A stretch of DNA of 64,000 nucleotides from Kondoa malvinella (GCA_039545315.1 BCIM01000005.1:64609-128608), one strand, 5' to 3'. Positions 49,297 to 61,215 are shown, counted from the stretch's first letter. Translations and numbers: made by a program. Notes: generated by a model not told the origin, from the letters alone.

Positions 49297-50086
49297 GTTG
49301 GCTGTTTGGTCGAGAGATGCTTTCTTGTGTCAAAACAGCCAAGACGCTCAATTGGGTAATACGGTCGCAGAATACCCGTGGGCAGTATACAGAGCTGTTA
49401 GACTGTCGTGTGTGTTATGTCAATTCAAGCAATGTCCCTTTAACAACATCAACAAAGCCATTGATATCCGCTTGCAGAGGTGACGTCTTGACACAAGCTG
49501 ACTGCCCTGTTTCTTGATGCCTTCTGTGCGACGCGGGAACCTCTGGACTCTGTACGGCTGAGTTTTGACAGAAACTTGTGGAAGAAAGCGAGAACGAAAC
49601 GGTCTGCCAAAACAGACTGGAGACTGAGATAGCTGCTGACAAAGGTACGCGGAGAGCAGAGATATGCTTGTAGCAGCGGACGCTAGCTATACCCACATGC
49701 GAGAAGAACGAAGTTCAATCACGAGGAGACAACAATCGCCCGACTCGAAAAGGTAAGCACATACAAGACATACTTTGATGAGAATGAGCAGACAGAAACG
49801 AGACGGAGACATGCACGGTATAGCTATCCTTCTGATATGGCAAGACACAGAATGTAACGACAGCGTGGACCGAAACGACACCAAGGCAGCTCGAGGACCA
49901 GCATATTTGTTGTACGATGAGCAATCAGATGAGCGTGGCTGAAGAATATGCACAATGGTCATTGATGTCATTGGTTTAGCGTGGACATTTCAGTCAGATG
50001 AATCAGATTGGGTATCCCTCGATTGGATAAGGCAGGAAGCAGCTCGTTTGGCGTTGTTGATAGATTGTCTGATCCTCGCTTTGCCT
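49297..50086. other. Intergenic region, no gene recognised
   Basis: About 790 bases between the complex I subunit start and the stop of a small minus-strand gene. Short frames are present on both strands, but none has coding-like composition or plausible splice joins. Confidence 0.5.
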
Positions 50087-50495
50087 TCAGCTAAGTCGCA
50101 CATCAGCCAGATACCACTACGCGAAGACTTCACACATACTTTGGAGATCTTCTTGCGCTCGAATGCCTTCCACCTTTGAATTCCAATTTGTGACTCCATT
50201 CATAGCAGTGTGGTATTTGCGACTCATGTACCAGATTCGGTATTCTTCAAAGAGTGCTTCCAAGCGAGAGAGAAGCGCTAGGACGTCGTTCGACTTGGGC
50301 CCTGATACGGCGCGAGGACGAGACCTTACCGTCTGATAGATCATCCAGCTTGTCTGTATCTTGCTCGAATTTGTTCATGAGGTGCTGCTCGTTATAATGC
50401 TCGACAGGTTCGCTGTGACAACATAGTCAGCATTGCTATCTCCTTGAACAGGTCACGCACTCTGCATCTACTAGGATGATCTCCGTCTGAGTCAT
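50087..50495 (-). CDS. Small hypothetical helical protein
   Basis: Four exons give about 83 residues: MTQTEIILVDA, DEPVEHYNEQHLMNKFEQDT, DKLDDLSD, then ALLSRLEALFEEYRIWYMSR and KYHTAMNGVTNWNSK, ending WYLADVRLS. Each join keeps frame with standard GT..AG introns (e.g. 50290-50340). The protein is helical and acidic with no signal or membrane segment. Size and heptads recall short DASH/kinetochore or prefoldin-like subunits, but I see no diagnostic motif, so no function is proposed. An alternative final acceptor would extend it to 49990. Its start lies only 94 bases from the divergent dehydratase start. Confidence 0.55.
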
Positions 50496-50589
50496 GAAGG
50501 GCAATGCAAAAGTAGTTATGAAGGGCTGTGGCAGACAAGTTATGGCTGTCCGTGTCCAAAATGCGCGGTTGTCCTCAAACAGCGTCAGA

Positions 50590-51525
50590 ATGTGGACAAC
50601 ACCTGAAGAAACGCTCTGTGGCCTATGCAAAGAGTTCTACAGTCGAGGCATGACGGGCACAGGTGGTGCCATGTCGCTCATTCAAGAGTTAGCCCTTCTC
50701 AGATACCCTCTCTCTCTCGACATGTCTGATTCTAAGTAGTGATGTGTGTTATGTAACTCCTTCAGGTTCCTTTCCTTTCTCTCTGTCCTCTTGTCTTCGT
50801 AGTCATGTCTTGCTCTAGGCGTAGAGAAAGAGCGTCTCTCCCCTGCTTCTATCTTTCGGTTGGATGCTGTTACGCACGATATCAAGGTTGGACCGAGCGA
50901 TGTAAAGCTCTCTGATTGCGCACCGCTCTTCTTTCTCTGTCACGAGCAGCGGAATGCAGCATGTTGTATACATACGCATTCTATTTGGGCGAATCTCATC
51001 ACCACGCTATCGGAGAGTAAGGAGTTTAGGATTAGTAATCAGGAGATGATTAAAGGTACTTCTCTCGCTTCATATAGAGCTGAAAATTTGATAGCGTTAT
51101 GGAGTCTAGGTCTGAAACGAGGAGGTGTTAACGCAAGCTATAGCAACACGGACGAGGTAGTCATACCCATCATTGAGAAGTGAGCTCACCTCTACATCTA
51201 TGAACTGCGCTGATTCAAAGTGTAGTGCGCCGACCGAGAGCAATCTATTACCCGGCATGACAAAAGTAGCTATATGGCCTACTTGACTTTGACCAGGAGC
51301 TTATACTCGTGTTAGGCAATAGTAGACTACCCAGACGCACCTTGCGTGCTTGTACGAGGACATGGAGTCTTTACATGGGGATCAAGTAAGCTAGATCTAT
51401 TGCGTCGCTAGATTCATGTGAACAGCATCGCGATTCACAGGTTGGGTAAAGGCGAAGTGTCAGCTCGAGTGTCTGGACTATTTGTTTGAGTTGGCGGTGC
51501 GGAAACGGGGTCTAGGGATATGATA
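50590..51525 (+). CDS. MDE1: Methylthioribulose-1-phosphate dehydratase (class II aldolase fold)
   Basis: A methionine-salvage enzyme that dehydrates 5-methylthioribulose-1-phosphate. MWTTPEETLCGLCKEFYSRG and MTGTGGAMSL correspond to the family N-terminus. The segment VEKERLSPASIFRLDAVTHD follows. The zinc site is visible as CCIHTHSIWAN (two His) and VRGHGVFTWG (third His), with KEFRISNQEMIKG, VVIPIIE and CLDYLFELAVRKRG as further landmarks. The stretch between GTGGAMSL and VEKERL (50680-50820) is hard to splice: an exon holding the IYIAPSG-type motif is not clearly visible. The gene is either intact with very short introns there or damaged. Confidence 0.8.
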
Positions 51526-51584
51526 ATTGCAATTGATACCTCTACATTATCCTGCTTGCCTTTACGCTGGTGGCCATTGAGCAT

Positions 51585-52923
51585 TCAGCCTGGGAACTCT
51601 CTGCTCTCGGGCAGATTTGGACCACTGCAAGTCAATACATGAGCACAATGACAAGATGACTGCTCAGGACTTACAACAATCTGCGGAAACATTGTGATTG
51701 GGCAAGCTCGCCGACTGATCGTGTTGATAGCGTGCCACCAGAGAAGTTTTCGGCTAACTGCGCGTCGGGCAGCCACGTTGTAGAAGGCTCTTCCAGGCGG
51801 TGATGGGTAGTCGGCTGTCTTGTTAGCCTGGTGGAAGACCTCTCTTAAGAGGGCGCCTTCCACTGGAAGGAAGTGGTTCTTGGTGAACCAGTCGTTCCAG
51901 CCTTCTTGAGGTGTTTTTCTCGGGTCAGGAGAGAACAGGAAAGGGTCTTCGTACAGCAGAACGAGGTTGTGCAAAGCGTTGTGTGTGAAAGCCCAGAGCA
52001 AAAGGTCGAATACGTTCTCCCATGGTAATCCAGCAATATCGAGGAACGTGAGTCCAGTCAAGAAGGGCCGACTGATGATGTCTTCTGGACAAGAAGGGTC
52101 GATGAAGACGGACGGGGTGGACCACAACGTATGAGCTGGGTGCGCTCTTACCCAATTCGCATCTTGATGACGTTGCGCGGTCTGGTACACGTCTCCTACG
52201 CTGCCAGGATAGAAGCCTTGAGGGAAAGCAGCAACTCCGGTGAGGCGCAAAATGTGGACATCGAGAGGCGTAAATGATGGATCACAAGCAAAGACATGGT
52301 GCGAAGGTCGGCCGGGAAAGTCTCGTAGAAGAGTCAACTTTGAGCAAAGAAGTCAGACAATACCTAAAAGCTGTAAAGCCATTCTTACCATAGCGGATTT
52401 TCGAGAGCGAAAAAGATGTAGTTGCGTGATTTCCGACGGGACGCGTTCTGGAGCAGGGATTTCATCCGCCCGGGCTGACCAGTACGGATGCGTGAGAGGG
52501 CCGAGGCCCAATAAACCTATAACACGGATAGGCTGTCTCTTCTCTCGAAGGATTGCTTGATAGGCATTCATAAACCATTCTACAAAGGGTATGAGCATGT
52601 CAGCAAAGTCAGCATAAAGCTCTGCGTTGGCGACCGACGCGTTTCGCGTTGAGCAAAGTTGCGGAGCCAGTTATCTTGGCCGTGCGCGATGATCGCGCCA
52701 GATGCTGGATGACGGGCAATAGCATTGTTCCATTGCTGCTCGATCGCCTCCTTGCTCGCGGCATGGTCAGGGTTTCCTGGGCTTGAAGATGGCAACGTCA
52801 TCGGTCGGACAGGAAAGTACAGGTGCTGAGGCTGCATGTTGGCGCGCGACCTGATGAGAAGTCAGCGATATTCCAAAAACAAGTTTTGACATACGTTGTC
52901 GGAGTATAAGCTGGGCCAGACAT
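51585..52923 (-). CDS. SRR1-domain protein with a frame break near 52640
   Basis: Resembles the SRR1 family (circadian/heme-related regulators in plants and animals, poorly understood in fungi). Exon 1 MSGPAYTPTT joins SRANMQPQHLYFPVRP. The domain features are VIGLLGLGPLTHPYW and SEITQLHLFR, then VFACDPSFTPLDVHILRLTG, PSVFIDPSCPEDI and NVFDLLLWAFTHNALHNLVL. Between DNWLRNFAQRETRRSP (frame 1) and AELYADFADMLIPFVEWF (frame 2) the reading frame shifts with no GT donor between. Either a one-base lesion or a non-canonical GC..AG intron (GCAACT donor, about 42 nt) is needed. The rest is well preserved, to ESREFPG. Confidence 0.6.
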
Positions 52924-52966
52924 GTTCAATTAATGTAGCGGAGAAGAAGAGTAAGATCAGGTTGGT

Positions 52967-53227
52967 ATGAAAAGGCAAGAGCTGGAAGAGGTTGATGAAA
53001 GAGAGATCAAGCCTAATTATGGGAACTTTAAGGAGGAAATTTCACAGCTCGAATGGTACATCTCGAAACAACCTGACAAAGGACTCGTCCGGGAACGGGA
53101 GAGGCCATTGAAGCAGCTCTGGACATTACGCGAGAATCTGAACGATTGGATAGAACAGGCAGCGCCAGCAGCACAGAGAGGGGGATTCACAGAGAGGAAT
53201 GATCATATGCTATGGCTCGAATTTTGA
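52967..53227 (+). CDS. Small hypothetical protein
   Basis: An intronless 86-codon frame from a true ATG: MKRQELEEVDEREIKPNYGN, continuing EISQLEWYISKQPDKGL and WTLRENLNDWIEQAAPAA. The composition is charged and helical, unlike a random frame. It begins 43 bases from the divergent SRR1-type start. No family recognised. Confidence 0.4.
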   Translation: MKRQELEEVDEREIKPNYGNFKEEISQLEWYISKQPDKGLVRERERPLKQLWTLRENLNDWIEQAAPAAQRGGFTERNDHMLWLEF

Positions 53228-53448
53228 GGCACGAGACGAGGGCGAACTGCGCTTGCTTCTAAAAAAGGGCTAGTGCAAGCTCGAGTGAAGCAAGCAGAGC
53301 GACTGAATGTAGATGCTCGCTGCTTGACACAGAGCAGCTCCGGATTTGCGTTGATCTTGACCCAGGTCAGCCACAATACCCTACGCTTTCTGGTATATCA
53401 ACGGCTATATACCCTGCTAGCATCCTACTTGGCTCGCAGTAGCCCAAG

Positions 53449-56400
53449 ATGACGGACAAGTATGCATTTCTCAAAGTAAGCTCTATGCCGCGCGAAAAAC
53501 ATGAGAGTCAGCTAACGTCCCTTGTAGATGCAAGCTCCGCCTTCCTACGTCGCTGGTCTGGGTCGTGGTGCTGCAGGTGAGATCATTTTCAGCATCAAAG
53601 AGCTGGGACTGATGGTAAGAGACAGGTTTCACTACCCGATCCGATATTGGTCCTGCTCGAGAAGTGACTTCGACAGAAGCCGGCGTCGGCAAAGAGACTG
53701 CAGAGGGTCAGGAAGGTGAAGATGGGCAATATCAGGATCCAGAGAATGAGAGCGGATTATTTGCTGGCATGGTCTATGACAAGGACGATGAAGAGGCAGA
53801 TATGGTCTATGAGCGCGTTCAGCAGCGGATGGATCAGCGGAGTAAGATAAGGAGAGAAAAGCGAGAGAAAGAAGAAGCGGAGGAATACCTCAAAAACAAC
53901 CCTAGAATACAAGATCGGTTCTCAGACCTCAAGCGAGGATTAAGTGCTATAACTGACGATCAATGGGAAAAGTACGTTGTTTCATTCTAGGTTGATCCAG
54001 TATGGCTTACTTATATAGGCTCTGTTCAGTCTACCAGAAGTTGGTAACCTTACAGGCAAACGACGAAAAGCGACACAGAAGGATGAGTACAAGTCATATG
54101 TGGTGCCGGATAGCGTCCTCGTCTCTGGTAGGGACAACAATAGCGTTCAAGCCAGTCTCGATGAACAGCAGATGGTCAGTCTGTTCCGTCTTGACATTTC
54201 GTCAACTGATATTTTCTTTGCAGACCGGAGGCTATGAAACCCCCGCAGACGGCGGCATGACTGATTTCAGAGCTATTGGTGAAGCCCAAGGCAAAGTTTT
54301 GTCCCTCAGTCTGGATCGAGTGAGTGTTTCCGAATCACCTGCTGTACAGTAGACCTGATCCATTCTCTAGGCTACAAACGACTCGGCGACAGGTCAAACG
54401 ACTATAGATCCGAAAGGCTACCTGACCGACCTAGATTCCGTCATTCACAAAACAGAAGCAGAAATAGGCGACACGAAACGAGGTCGAACGCTCTTGCAAT
54501 CCCTGACTAAATCGAATCGGAAGCACGCTCCTGGTTGGATTGCTGCTGCGCGGCTGGAAGAAGTAGCCGGCAAGATGTTGGCTGCGCGAAAGATTATTCA
54601 GGAAGGTTGTGAGAACTGTCCGAAATCTGAAGAGGTCTGGAGAGAAGCTGCGAGATTGAATGTGAGTTCTTCTACTGATCTGACGTATGCCGCTGATGTC
54701 GTGCAGACTCCGGAGAGTGCCAAGATTGTTCTGGCCAACGCTATAACGCATATACCAACCAGCGTGAATATTTGGCTGGATGCCGCTGATCTGGAACAAG
54801 ACATTAACGCAAAGAAGCGTGTACTACGAAAAGGTATTCCTCTTCATCTTTTATATGAACTAGAGCTGATGATGATGCAGCCCTCGAATATATTCCCAAC
54901 TCAGTCAAGCTATGGCGCAAAACCGTCAATCTAGAAGACAACCCAGCAGACGCTCGTGTTCTTCTCGCACGCGCTGTCGAAGTCATCCCTCTTTCTGTCG
55001 AACTCTGGCTCGCCCTCGCTAGGGTAGAAACACCCGATAAAGCCACTTCAGTCCTCAACAAAGCTCGTAAGACGATCCCTACTTCTCATGAGATTTGGAT
55101 AGCGGCTGCTCGGTTATTAGAGCAAGAAGGCAAAGATGATCAAGTCGAAGCAATCATGGCCAACGGTGTTGCTGCGCTCAAGAGGAAAGGTGTTGAACTA
55201 CCTCGTGATGATTGGCTAAGGGAAGCAGAGCGGTGTGAGCAGTTGGGCAGTGTGGCTACTGCCCAAGGTATTGTGAAAGCTACTATTGGTCGAAACGTCC
55301 TGGAAGAAGATCGGTTGGATACTTGGGTTGATGATGCGCAGTCAGCGTTATCAAGGGGCAAGATTCAAGTCGCAAGAGCGATTTATGCTTATGCGCTCAA
55401 GGTCTATCCGGATAGACAATCTCTCTGGCGGCGAGCGGCGGACTTGGAGAAGGGTCATGGCACAAGGTGAGGAAGTTGGAAAATTCGTAGCATAAAGTTA
55501 CTAATTTCTCCTGATTCTTCACAGAGAATCACTACTGGAAGTCCTCAATCAGGCGGTCAACAATGTTCCGAAAGCCGAGATCCTCTGGCTCATGGCTGCG
55601 AAGGAAGCCTGGCTTGGTGGCGATGTGCCCACTTCTCGTTCCATCCTGGCTGAAGCGTTCAAGGCCAATCCAGAAAGTGAGCAAATCTGGCTGGCTGCTA
55701 GCAAGCTTGAAGCAGAGAATGGAGAGCTTGATGCTGCTCGAAAACTGCTTACCAAGGCTAGACAAATTGCACAAACTGATCGGGTAAGTCTATTGGCAAA
55801 TAGATTGGTAACACCACTAATCATGAATCAGATCTGGATCAAATCTGCTGTTTTCGAGCGATTGCATGGTGATGCAGCAACAGCTTTGGCAACAGTCGAT
55901 GAGGGAATCCAACTATACCCAACAGCAGACAAGTTCTACATGATGAAAGGTCAAATACTGGAATCGCAGAACGAAATTGCGAAAGCTCGCGAAGCCTACT
56001 CGACCGGATGCAAAAAATGCCCTGACTCGATACCGCTCTGGATTCTTTCGTCAAGGCTAGAAGAGAAGGCTGGAATGGCCATCAAGTCTAGAGCTTTGAT
56101 CGAAAGGGGACGACAGCTGAACCCTCGGAACGAAGAACTTTGGCTTGAAAGTGTCAAGGTTGAGGAACGGTTGGGCAATGCTTCACAGGCAAAGGTCAAC
56201 ATGGCTAGAGGTAAGATCTAATGAGTGCTTTTGGCCTAGGCTAATGGTGTTTATATGTCTTACAGCTCTGCAAGAATGCCCTTCTTCCGGTCTCTTATGG
56301 GCAGCAGCAGTGTGGATGGAAGGTCGCGTAGCAAGAAAGACGAAATCCGTCGACGCGCTCAAGAAGGCCAACAACGATCCTCGGGTCATTGTGGTTGTTG

Positions 56401-56728
56401 CGCGCATGTTCTGGAGCGAGCGAAATTTGGCAAAAGCCAGAACTTGGTTTGAGAAAGCTGTGACTGTTGACAAGGACTTGGGCGATTCCTGGGGCTGGTG
56501 GTACAAGTTTGAAAAGCAGCATGGCACCAAGGTGGGCTCGAAGTGTGCCAAGTTGGCTTGTGCTGATACAGTATTCTACAGGAGCAACAAGAAGCAGTCG
56601 CGACACGCTGCGCAGTAGCTGAACCACATCATGGCCCCGTCTGGCAAGCGACGCTGAAGGACGTAGCGAACGCAAGCAAAGACACGAAGGAGATTCTGCA
56701 ACTCGTGGCTGACATCCTAGTGCAGTAG
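53449..56728 (+). CDS. PRP6: Pre-mRNA splicing factor Prp6 (U4/U6-U5 tri-snRNP)
   Basis: Bridges U5 and U4/U6 snRNPs in the spliceosome. Exon 1 (MTDKYAFLK) joins [17 protein letters not shown], the PRP1 N-terminal domain: [12 protein letters not shown], then [38 protein letters not shown] and [15 protein letters not shown]. After KGYLTDLDS and [20 protein letters not shown] come HAT/TPR repeats, each with W-x-x-A cores ([48 protein letters not shown]), ending [11 protein letters not shown]. About 900 residues, which fits the family. About ten introns are present. Confidence 0.96.
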
Positions 56729-56781
56729 GAATGTAATACAATACTGTACAATGTTCTAAAGTGAACTGAATTGAATTTGCT

Positions 56782-58066
56782 TCACCGAATCAACATCCAA
56801 CCTTTTTCACACGGCATAATACTACTGCTTCCATCACAACCTAGCTCATCCAAGACCTCCCGGACCTTCTTCGGTGGTAGAAATCTCCATCTGCCCTCTT
56901 CCAATTCTTGCACATGGTTCACTATGCCACTCAACGAGCTTTCCCCGCCCAAATAGTCCAGGGTGTCCCGTAGAGCTTCTTCCATCCCTTGTGGAGTGAA
57001 CAAGACATAGCCTTGATGCAAAGGGACGATCACGCCATTCTTCATCAATTCCCTCAAGGCACCTTTGACTAATCGCAAAGACTTTTCCTCTTCTTCCCTT
57101 TTCGGACTCTTGCCTGGCTGTTTACCTGTACTGAGTGGTACTTTTCTCGAATTGAAATGTGACGTGAGCACGGTTTTCGGATTGGCATGACGGATGATTC
57201 GACGACTGAGTAATTTTAGAGCGCTGTTTGAGAGGATCGTGGTTGCTGTACAGCATTCTGTTGGGTGTCGGTGAAAGTAAGCTGATAGGTACAGAGTGAA
57301 GAGTGCGTTTGTCAAGGACGAGTCTGGAATTTTGGAAGGAGCGATAAGTTTCGGTTGACCTGATGAAGTAGATTGGGTGAGGTAGGACATTTCGCTGATG
57401 GTCGTGTTGGATGAGTAAGAGTTGAAGGACGATTGCGAGCGCGGTGGTGAAGAGATGAATGAGAATTCGGATGTTGGGTCCGATTGTGATGAAGGAGGCC
57501 GCGCTGCTTGCATTGAAGAAGAAATGGAGAAAGGCTTGCTGTACTTTGTGCGGACTAGTTGAGCGCATTGTAGTAGATGGGACGATTCTGCGTTAAGATC
57601 TGTTTGTAATGCTATACTGATATGAGCACACGCAGTACAAAGCGGAAGACGACATACCCAAGCTCTCGACATTCAATTGTCTGTCATCTCTGTAGCTCTC
57701 TACTCTCCCTAGGACCTGCACGACATGACCGACCCGAAACACGCTCCCCTCTGTCCAGCCTCTCTGCTTGTGTACTTCTTGAGGCACAGCTTTACTCCAA
57801 CATATACACTCGAGCACTTCCGTCCCATCATCTACTAAATAAACCACTCGTCCTTCGCCCAGCGTCACGCCAACGACTGTTCCAACGATCAAAGCTCGCC
57901 GACATGGGAATTTGTTCAAGTAGAATACGTCCTCTGAGCTTGAGACGGCAGTGAAGCGCAAGCTGTGGACGTCGTAACAGGTGCATTGCGCTATTGAGGC
58001 TGGTGAGAGCATGTAAGCCCATAATAAAGCCAAATCTTCAGATGGCAGGATATGGTTTGAGTTCAT
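56782..58066 (-). CDS. STN1: Telomere-capping protein Stn1 (CST complex)
   Basis: An OB-fold subunit of the CST/Stn1-Ten1 telomere complex. Starts MNSNHILPSEDLALLWAYML. The OB fold includes FYLNKFPCRRALIVGTVVGV, RVVYLVDDGTEVLECICWSK and FRVGHVVQVLGRVESYRDDR, the Stn1 hallmark FPxRxxxIxGxV...DDGT. An intron follows LNVESL. The central part is Ser-rich and disordered. A C-terminal winged-helix-like region (LVKGALRELMKNGVIVPLHQ, then KVREVLDELGCDG) ends KGWMLIR. An interchangeable role in telomere replication is from family knowledge. It is tail-to-tail with PRP6; only 53 bases separate the stops. Confidence 0.85.
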
Positions 58067-58262
58067 GTGGTTGGGCCAAGCGGACGACAGTTCAGTGCGA
58101 GTTGCAAAGGGAAGGGAAGGGAAAGGAAGGGAAAGAAAAGAAAAGGAGAGAGATGGATCGAGTAGATGTTCGTTCGTGGTTGCTCTCTAAGTTCAGTTCG
58201 CTCTCGAAATCGAATTCCAGTTCCACACTTTTAAGCAGCAGTGTATCAGTACAGTAGTCCGA

Positions 58263-59149
58263 CTAAGCAGCCTTATGTCCCACAAACAGCGGCCCAGCCA
58301 TCCTCACAACGACATCGCCCTTCTCTCGCTCCTTGACAAGATACGCCTTGACTTCATTGACTACTTCATCCTTCCTGCTCTTGTCTTTCTCTAGCCAGTC
58401 CGCCGAGGTAGTGAGCTGAGGAAACATCATACCACACATGTTGGCAAAATCATTGTCCTGCTCTGGCTGAATGGTGATCGGGTTCTCCATCCATTCCAGG
58501 CGGGCATCTTTGAAGCCGAGCTCGTGCAACTTTGGAAGCCAGGAATCGTCGTTCCATACTCGCAACTGTTCCAAGTTAGCTAATGCTGGCAAGCCGAGCT
58601 TCTTGCATGCCGCTTCGACGATTGGGATCCAGCCGATATGATTATGAGAAGAGAAAGCGAGGGTGCCGCCTGGTTTGAGGATCCGATGCATTTCGATCAA
58701 AGCGGTCTTTGGTTCAGGAAAGAGTTGGACGCCATAGTTGATCAAGACGTGGGTAAAGTGGTTGTCAGGTAGTTTGGTATCCTGCCAACAAATCAGCTTG
58801 TGTTCATGTCTTGATGATCTGAGCCTACCTGAGCATCAATTATGTCCGCTTTCGCATTCCATCCACTCTCTTCAATCCTCTTCTTGCAAGTATCAATGCC
58901 CGCTTGACCAATATCACCAAACAGCACATGCACATTCTTGCCCTTGGTTTCCTCCATACCAAAAATCAAAGAACCAACCATTCCAGATCCAGCAGCACAA
59001 TCAAAGACGACTGCATCTTTTGCTTGGGTGACCTCACTTAGACGGATGATACCTACTGAAGGAGGGACAAGAAAGAGGTTGCCCAGAGCTGTGCGAGAAA
59101 GGTCGGCGAACGCGCCTTGTGGTAGAGAGCGCCAGAATGCGTTCGACAT
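58263..59149 (-). CDS. Class I SAM-dependent methyltransferase
   Basis: Two exons, starting MSNAFWRSLPQGAFADLSRT. SAM-binding motif I is VVFDCAAGSGMVGSLIFG; HVLFGDIGQAGIDTCKKR carries the acidic motif II position. After a short intron DTKLPDNHFTHVLINYGVQL and MHRILKPGGTLAFSSHN represent motifs III and post-III of methyltransferase type 11/25 proteins. The C-terminus is rich in Lys/Glu and ends GPLFVGHKAA. No membrane segment. The intron removes the stop after IDAQ. Substrate unknown; fungal relatives include uncharacterised metabolite methyltransferases. Confidence 0.85.
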
Positions 59150-59563
59150 GGTTGCAATGGGAAGAGAAGCAGGAGAAGAGAACCTTGGAGGTAAAGAAGC
59201 ATGTGCACCTGCCGTGACCACACCGAATCACTTCGGCTGCGCAGATGAGGCATTTACAGCGAATCACAGGCACAAGAGGTAGAGCAGAGAGTAGTACAAC
59301 TCAGGCTGCTAAGAGTCTGCCGTAGAAACGACGCCAGCGAAATCTCTAGCAAAGTGCTTCAACCGAGACCACCGAGGCACAGCAGTCAAGTCAAGGCTAT
59401 AGCGGCAGTGGAAGGCCCAGAAGCCAGAAGGCGAGAGCTCGAGCGTCCAAAAGGGTGTGGTATTGGATCAAGCCGTTATACCGTCAATTTCGAACGAAGC
59501 ACTGCACGAATTGCGAGGTCAATTGGCACGCGCGAAGGCCTATAGTCAAGCCGCTATGGAAAT
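59150..59563. other. Intergenic region before the BTB array
   Basis: About 410 bases that must hold the methyltransferase promoter and the leader of the first BTB gene. No coding exon recognised. Confidence 0.45.
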
Positions 59564-60480
59564 ATGCTTTCATCAAGATCTCGTGTCATGCAACGCAACA
59601 ACGACGCTGCGGCTCAGCCCTATGAGCCAAGATTCGTCTCACCTAAACCGAACGCGGATATCGTACTGGTTTCAAACGACAACATCCGCTTCAATGCGCA
59701 TCAAGCTTTTCTTGCTGCCTCTAGCACCTTTTTCGACAAGATGTTTTGCCTGAAGTACAGATGGAAGAGACAGCAGAATCGTTGGACTGTCTGCTCGCGC
59801 ACTCTTATGCATCTCTACATTGGCCTATGGAAAGCATGACTCTTCGCCGAGCTATCGAGTTGATGAAAATAGCGGACAAGTATGGGCATCCAAGGTTGAT
59901 GGGCGCCGCAGTGCAGAGGATAATCACTATAATCACAGCGAAGTGAGCGGTCTGACTGTAAATGCAATATTCGCTCATACATAGACAGAGACTTAACGCT
60001 GGATCCGGCAATCGCTCTTCAAGTCCTCTCACTAGGTCATCTACCCCAACAACCAGCTCTTATAGACGCCGCAATCCAACATTGTGGTTACTGGGAAGAT
60101 CTCGCGCCAGGACGGATGCTAGATCCTGCGCTGGGATTTGAAGGTCTTCCACAGCTTGTGAGTCGGCCTTTGAGCGCTCTTAAATGTGAATACATTACTT
60201 ATACGCTCCATAGATTCATGCCTTCTACAGCCGACGGTCCGAAGCTATACAGTCGTTCAAAAACCTAGAGGAAAAGCTATTCTTTGAGCACGATCAAGAC
60301 CTTTACAATTTCTTGTTCGGTGAATCTGAGGCTCGCGATTTTGGTGACGAGTACTCTCCGACTGCATACGATTGGAGTGAATCAAGTAAAGACCTGGTGC
60401 AACTTTGGAGATTGGCGAGGAAGATATTTGATTTGCCGGCGCATGAAGATCTTGATCACGGAATGGGCGCCTTGGAGTAA
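59564..60480 (+). pseudogene. BTB/POZ-domain gene 1, frame broken by a deletion
   Basis: The N-terminal BTB part reads MLSSRSRVMQRNNDAAAQPY, then PNADIVLVSNDNIRFNAHQA and FLAASSTFFDKMF. At about 59747 the frame changes: the continuation LPEVQMEETAESLDCLLAHS is in another frame with no intron between. The intact paralogue at 61216 has about 22 more bases exactly here, so a deletion not divisible by three broke the gene. Downstream exons remain well preserved (ELMKIADKYGHPRLMGAAVQ; ALIDAAIQHCGYWEDLAPGR; LDPALGFEGLPQL) to GMGALE. A very recent lesion, or an assembly error, is therefore possible. Confidence 0.75.
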
Positions 60481-61215
60481 AGAAGATCATGGATGAGGAT
60501 GACCAGAACGCTCGAAGCGCAGCCGGCAGCCTGACACCACCCAATCTTGAAGATTTTTGGCGAAGTGAAACTACTAACTACCGGTCTTCAGCCAATGCTT
60601 GCGAACCAATCTTAACGGCTCTGTTCAGCATCCACACCCTGCAGTGCCCTACTGACAGCAAGAGCAGCCTCGTAAGATCATGGAATGGCCTTCTCCGCCT
60701 GGTTTGGGCATGACGACTAAGGAGTATGTTGGAAGGGAAGAGAGGGCCGACTCCTGGCAATAAAGGCGCCAGCACAGATCAAGTAAAACGCTTTTGCAAG
60801 TCTTCGACTTGGAAGCTCTACTGCACCTACTCCGCTTCTTTCGCTATCTCTCTCCCTGTTTATTGGCATCCCTCTACTGTTGCTGCTCGACAGGCGCTAC
60901 CGCCGCTTTCGAGCTACCCGCTGTCTCAATGTACTGCATGCGTTTACCGATGCGCTGTCCCTTATCTTCTGCGGCAACACTATCGCAAACAATTTTCAAA
61001 GGATGCAGTATCATCACGCGGAGACAGGATCCATAGCAGGTATTACCTCGAACCATGTACATAGGATCTGGCCTGCAGGTCACCGAGTTGTTCCTGTGCG
61101 GACTTGTTTTTGACGTTGACCACGAAGGAGTCAAAGAGACTCGGCTGTATAACCACAGTGCTGAATACCCTAGATATCTCGTGACCCAACCTCAAACTAG
61201 CCTCACCCTATCAAC
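60481..61215. other. Spacer between BTB genes 1 and 2
   Basis: Roughly 730 bases without a convincing exon. It should hold the promoter of BTB gene 2. The conserved block found upstream of BTB gene 3 is not recognisable here. Confidence 0.45.

Noticed and set aside
50087..50495. DASH complex subunit (Dad-type)
   Set aside because: Size and helical character fit, but none of the Dad1-Dad4 signature patterns could be matched residue by residue.
58100..58140. GGGAAGGGAAAGGAAGG-type purine run
   Set aside because: A short imperfect purine tract in the STN1 5' region; not a telomere-like or microsatellite array of note.
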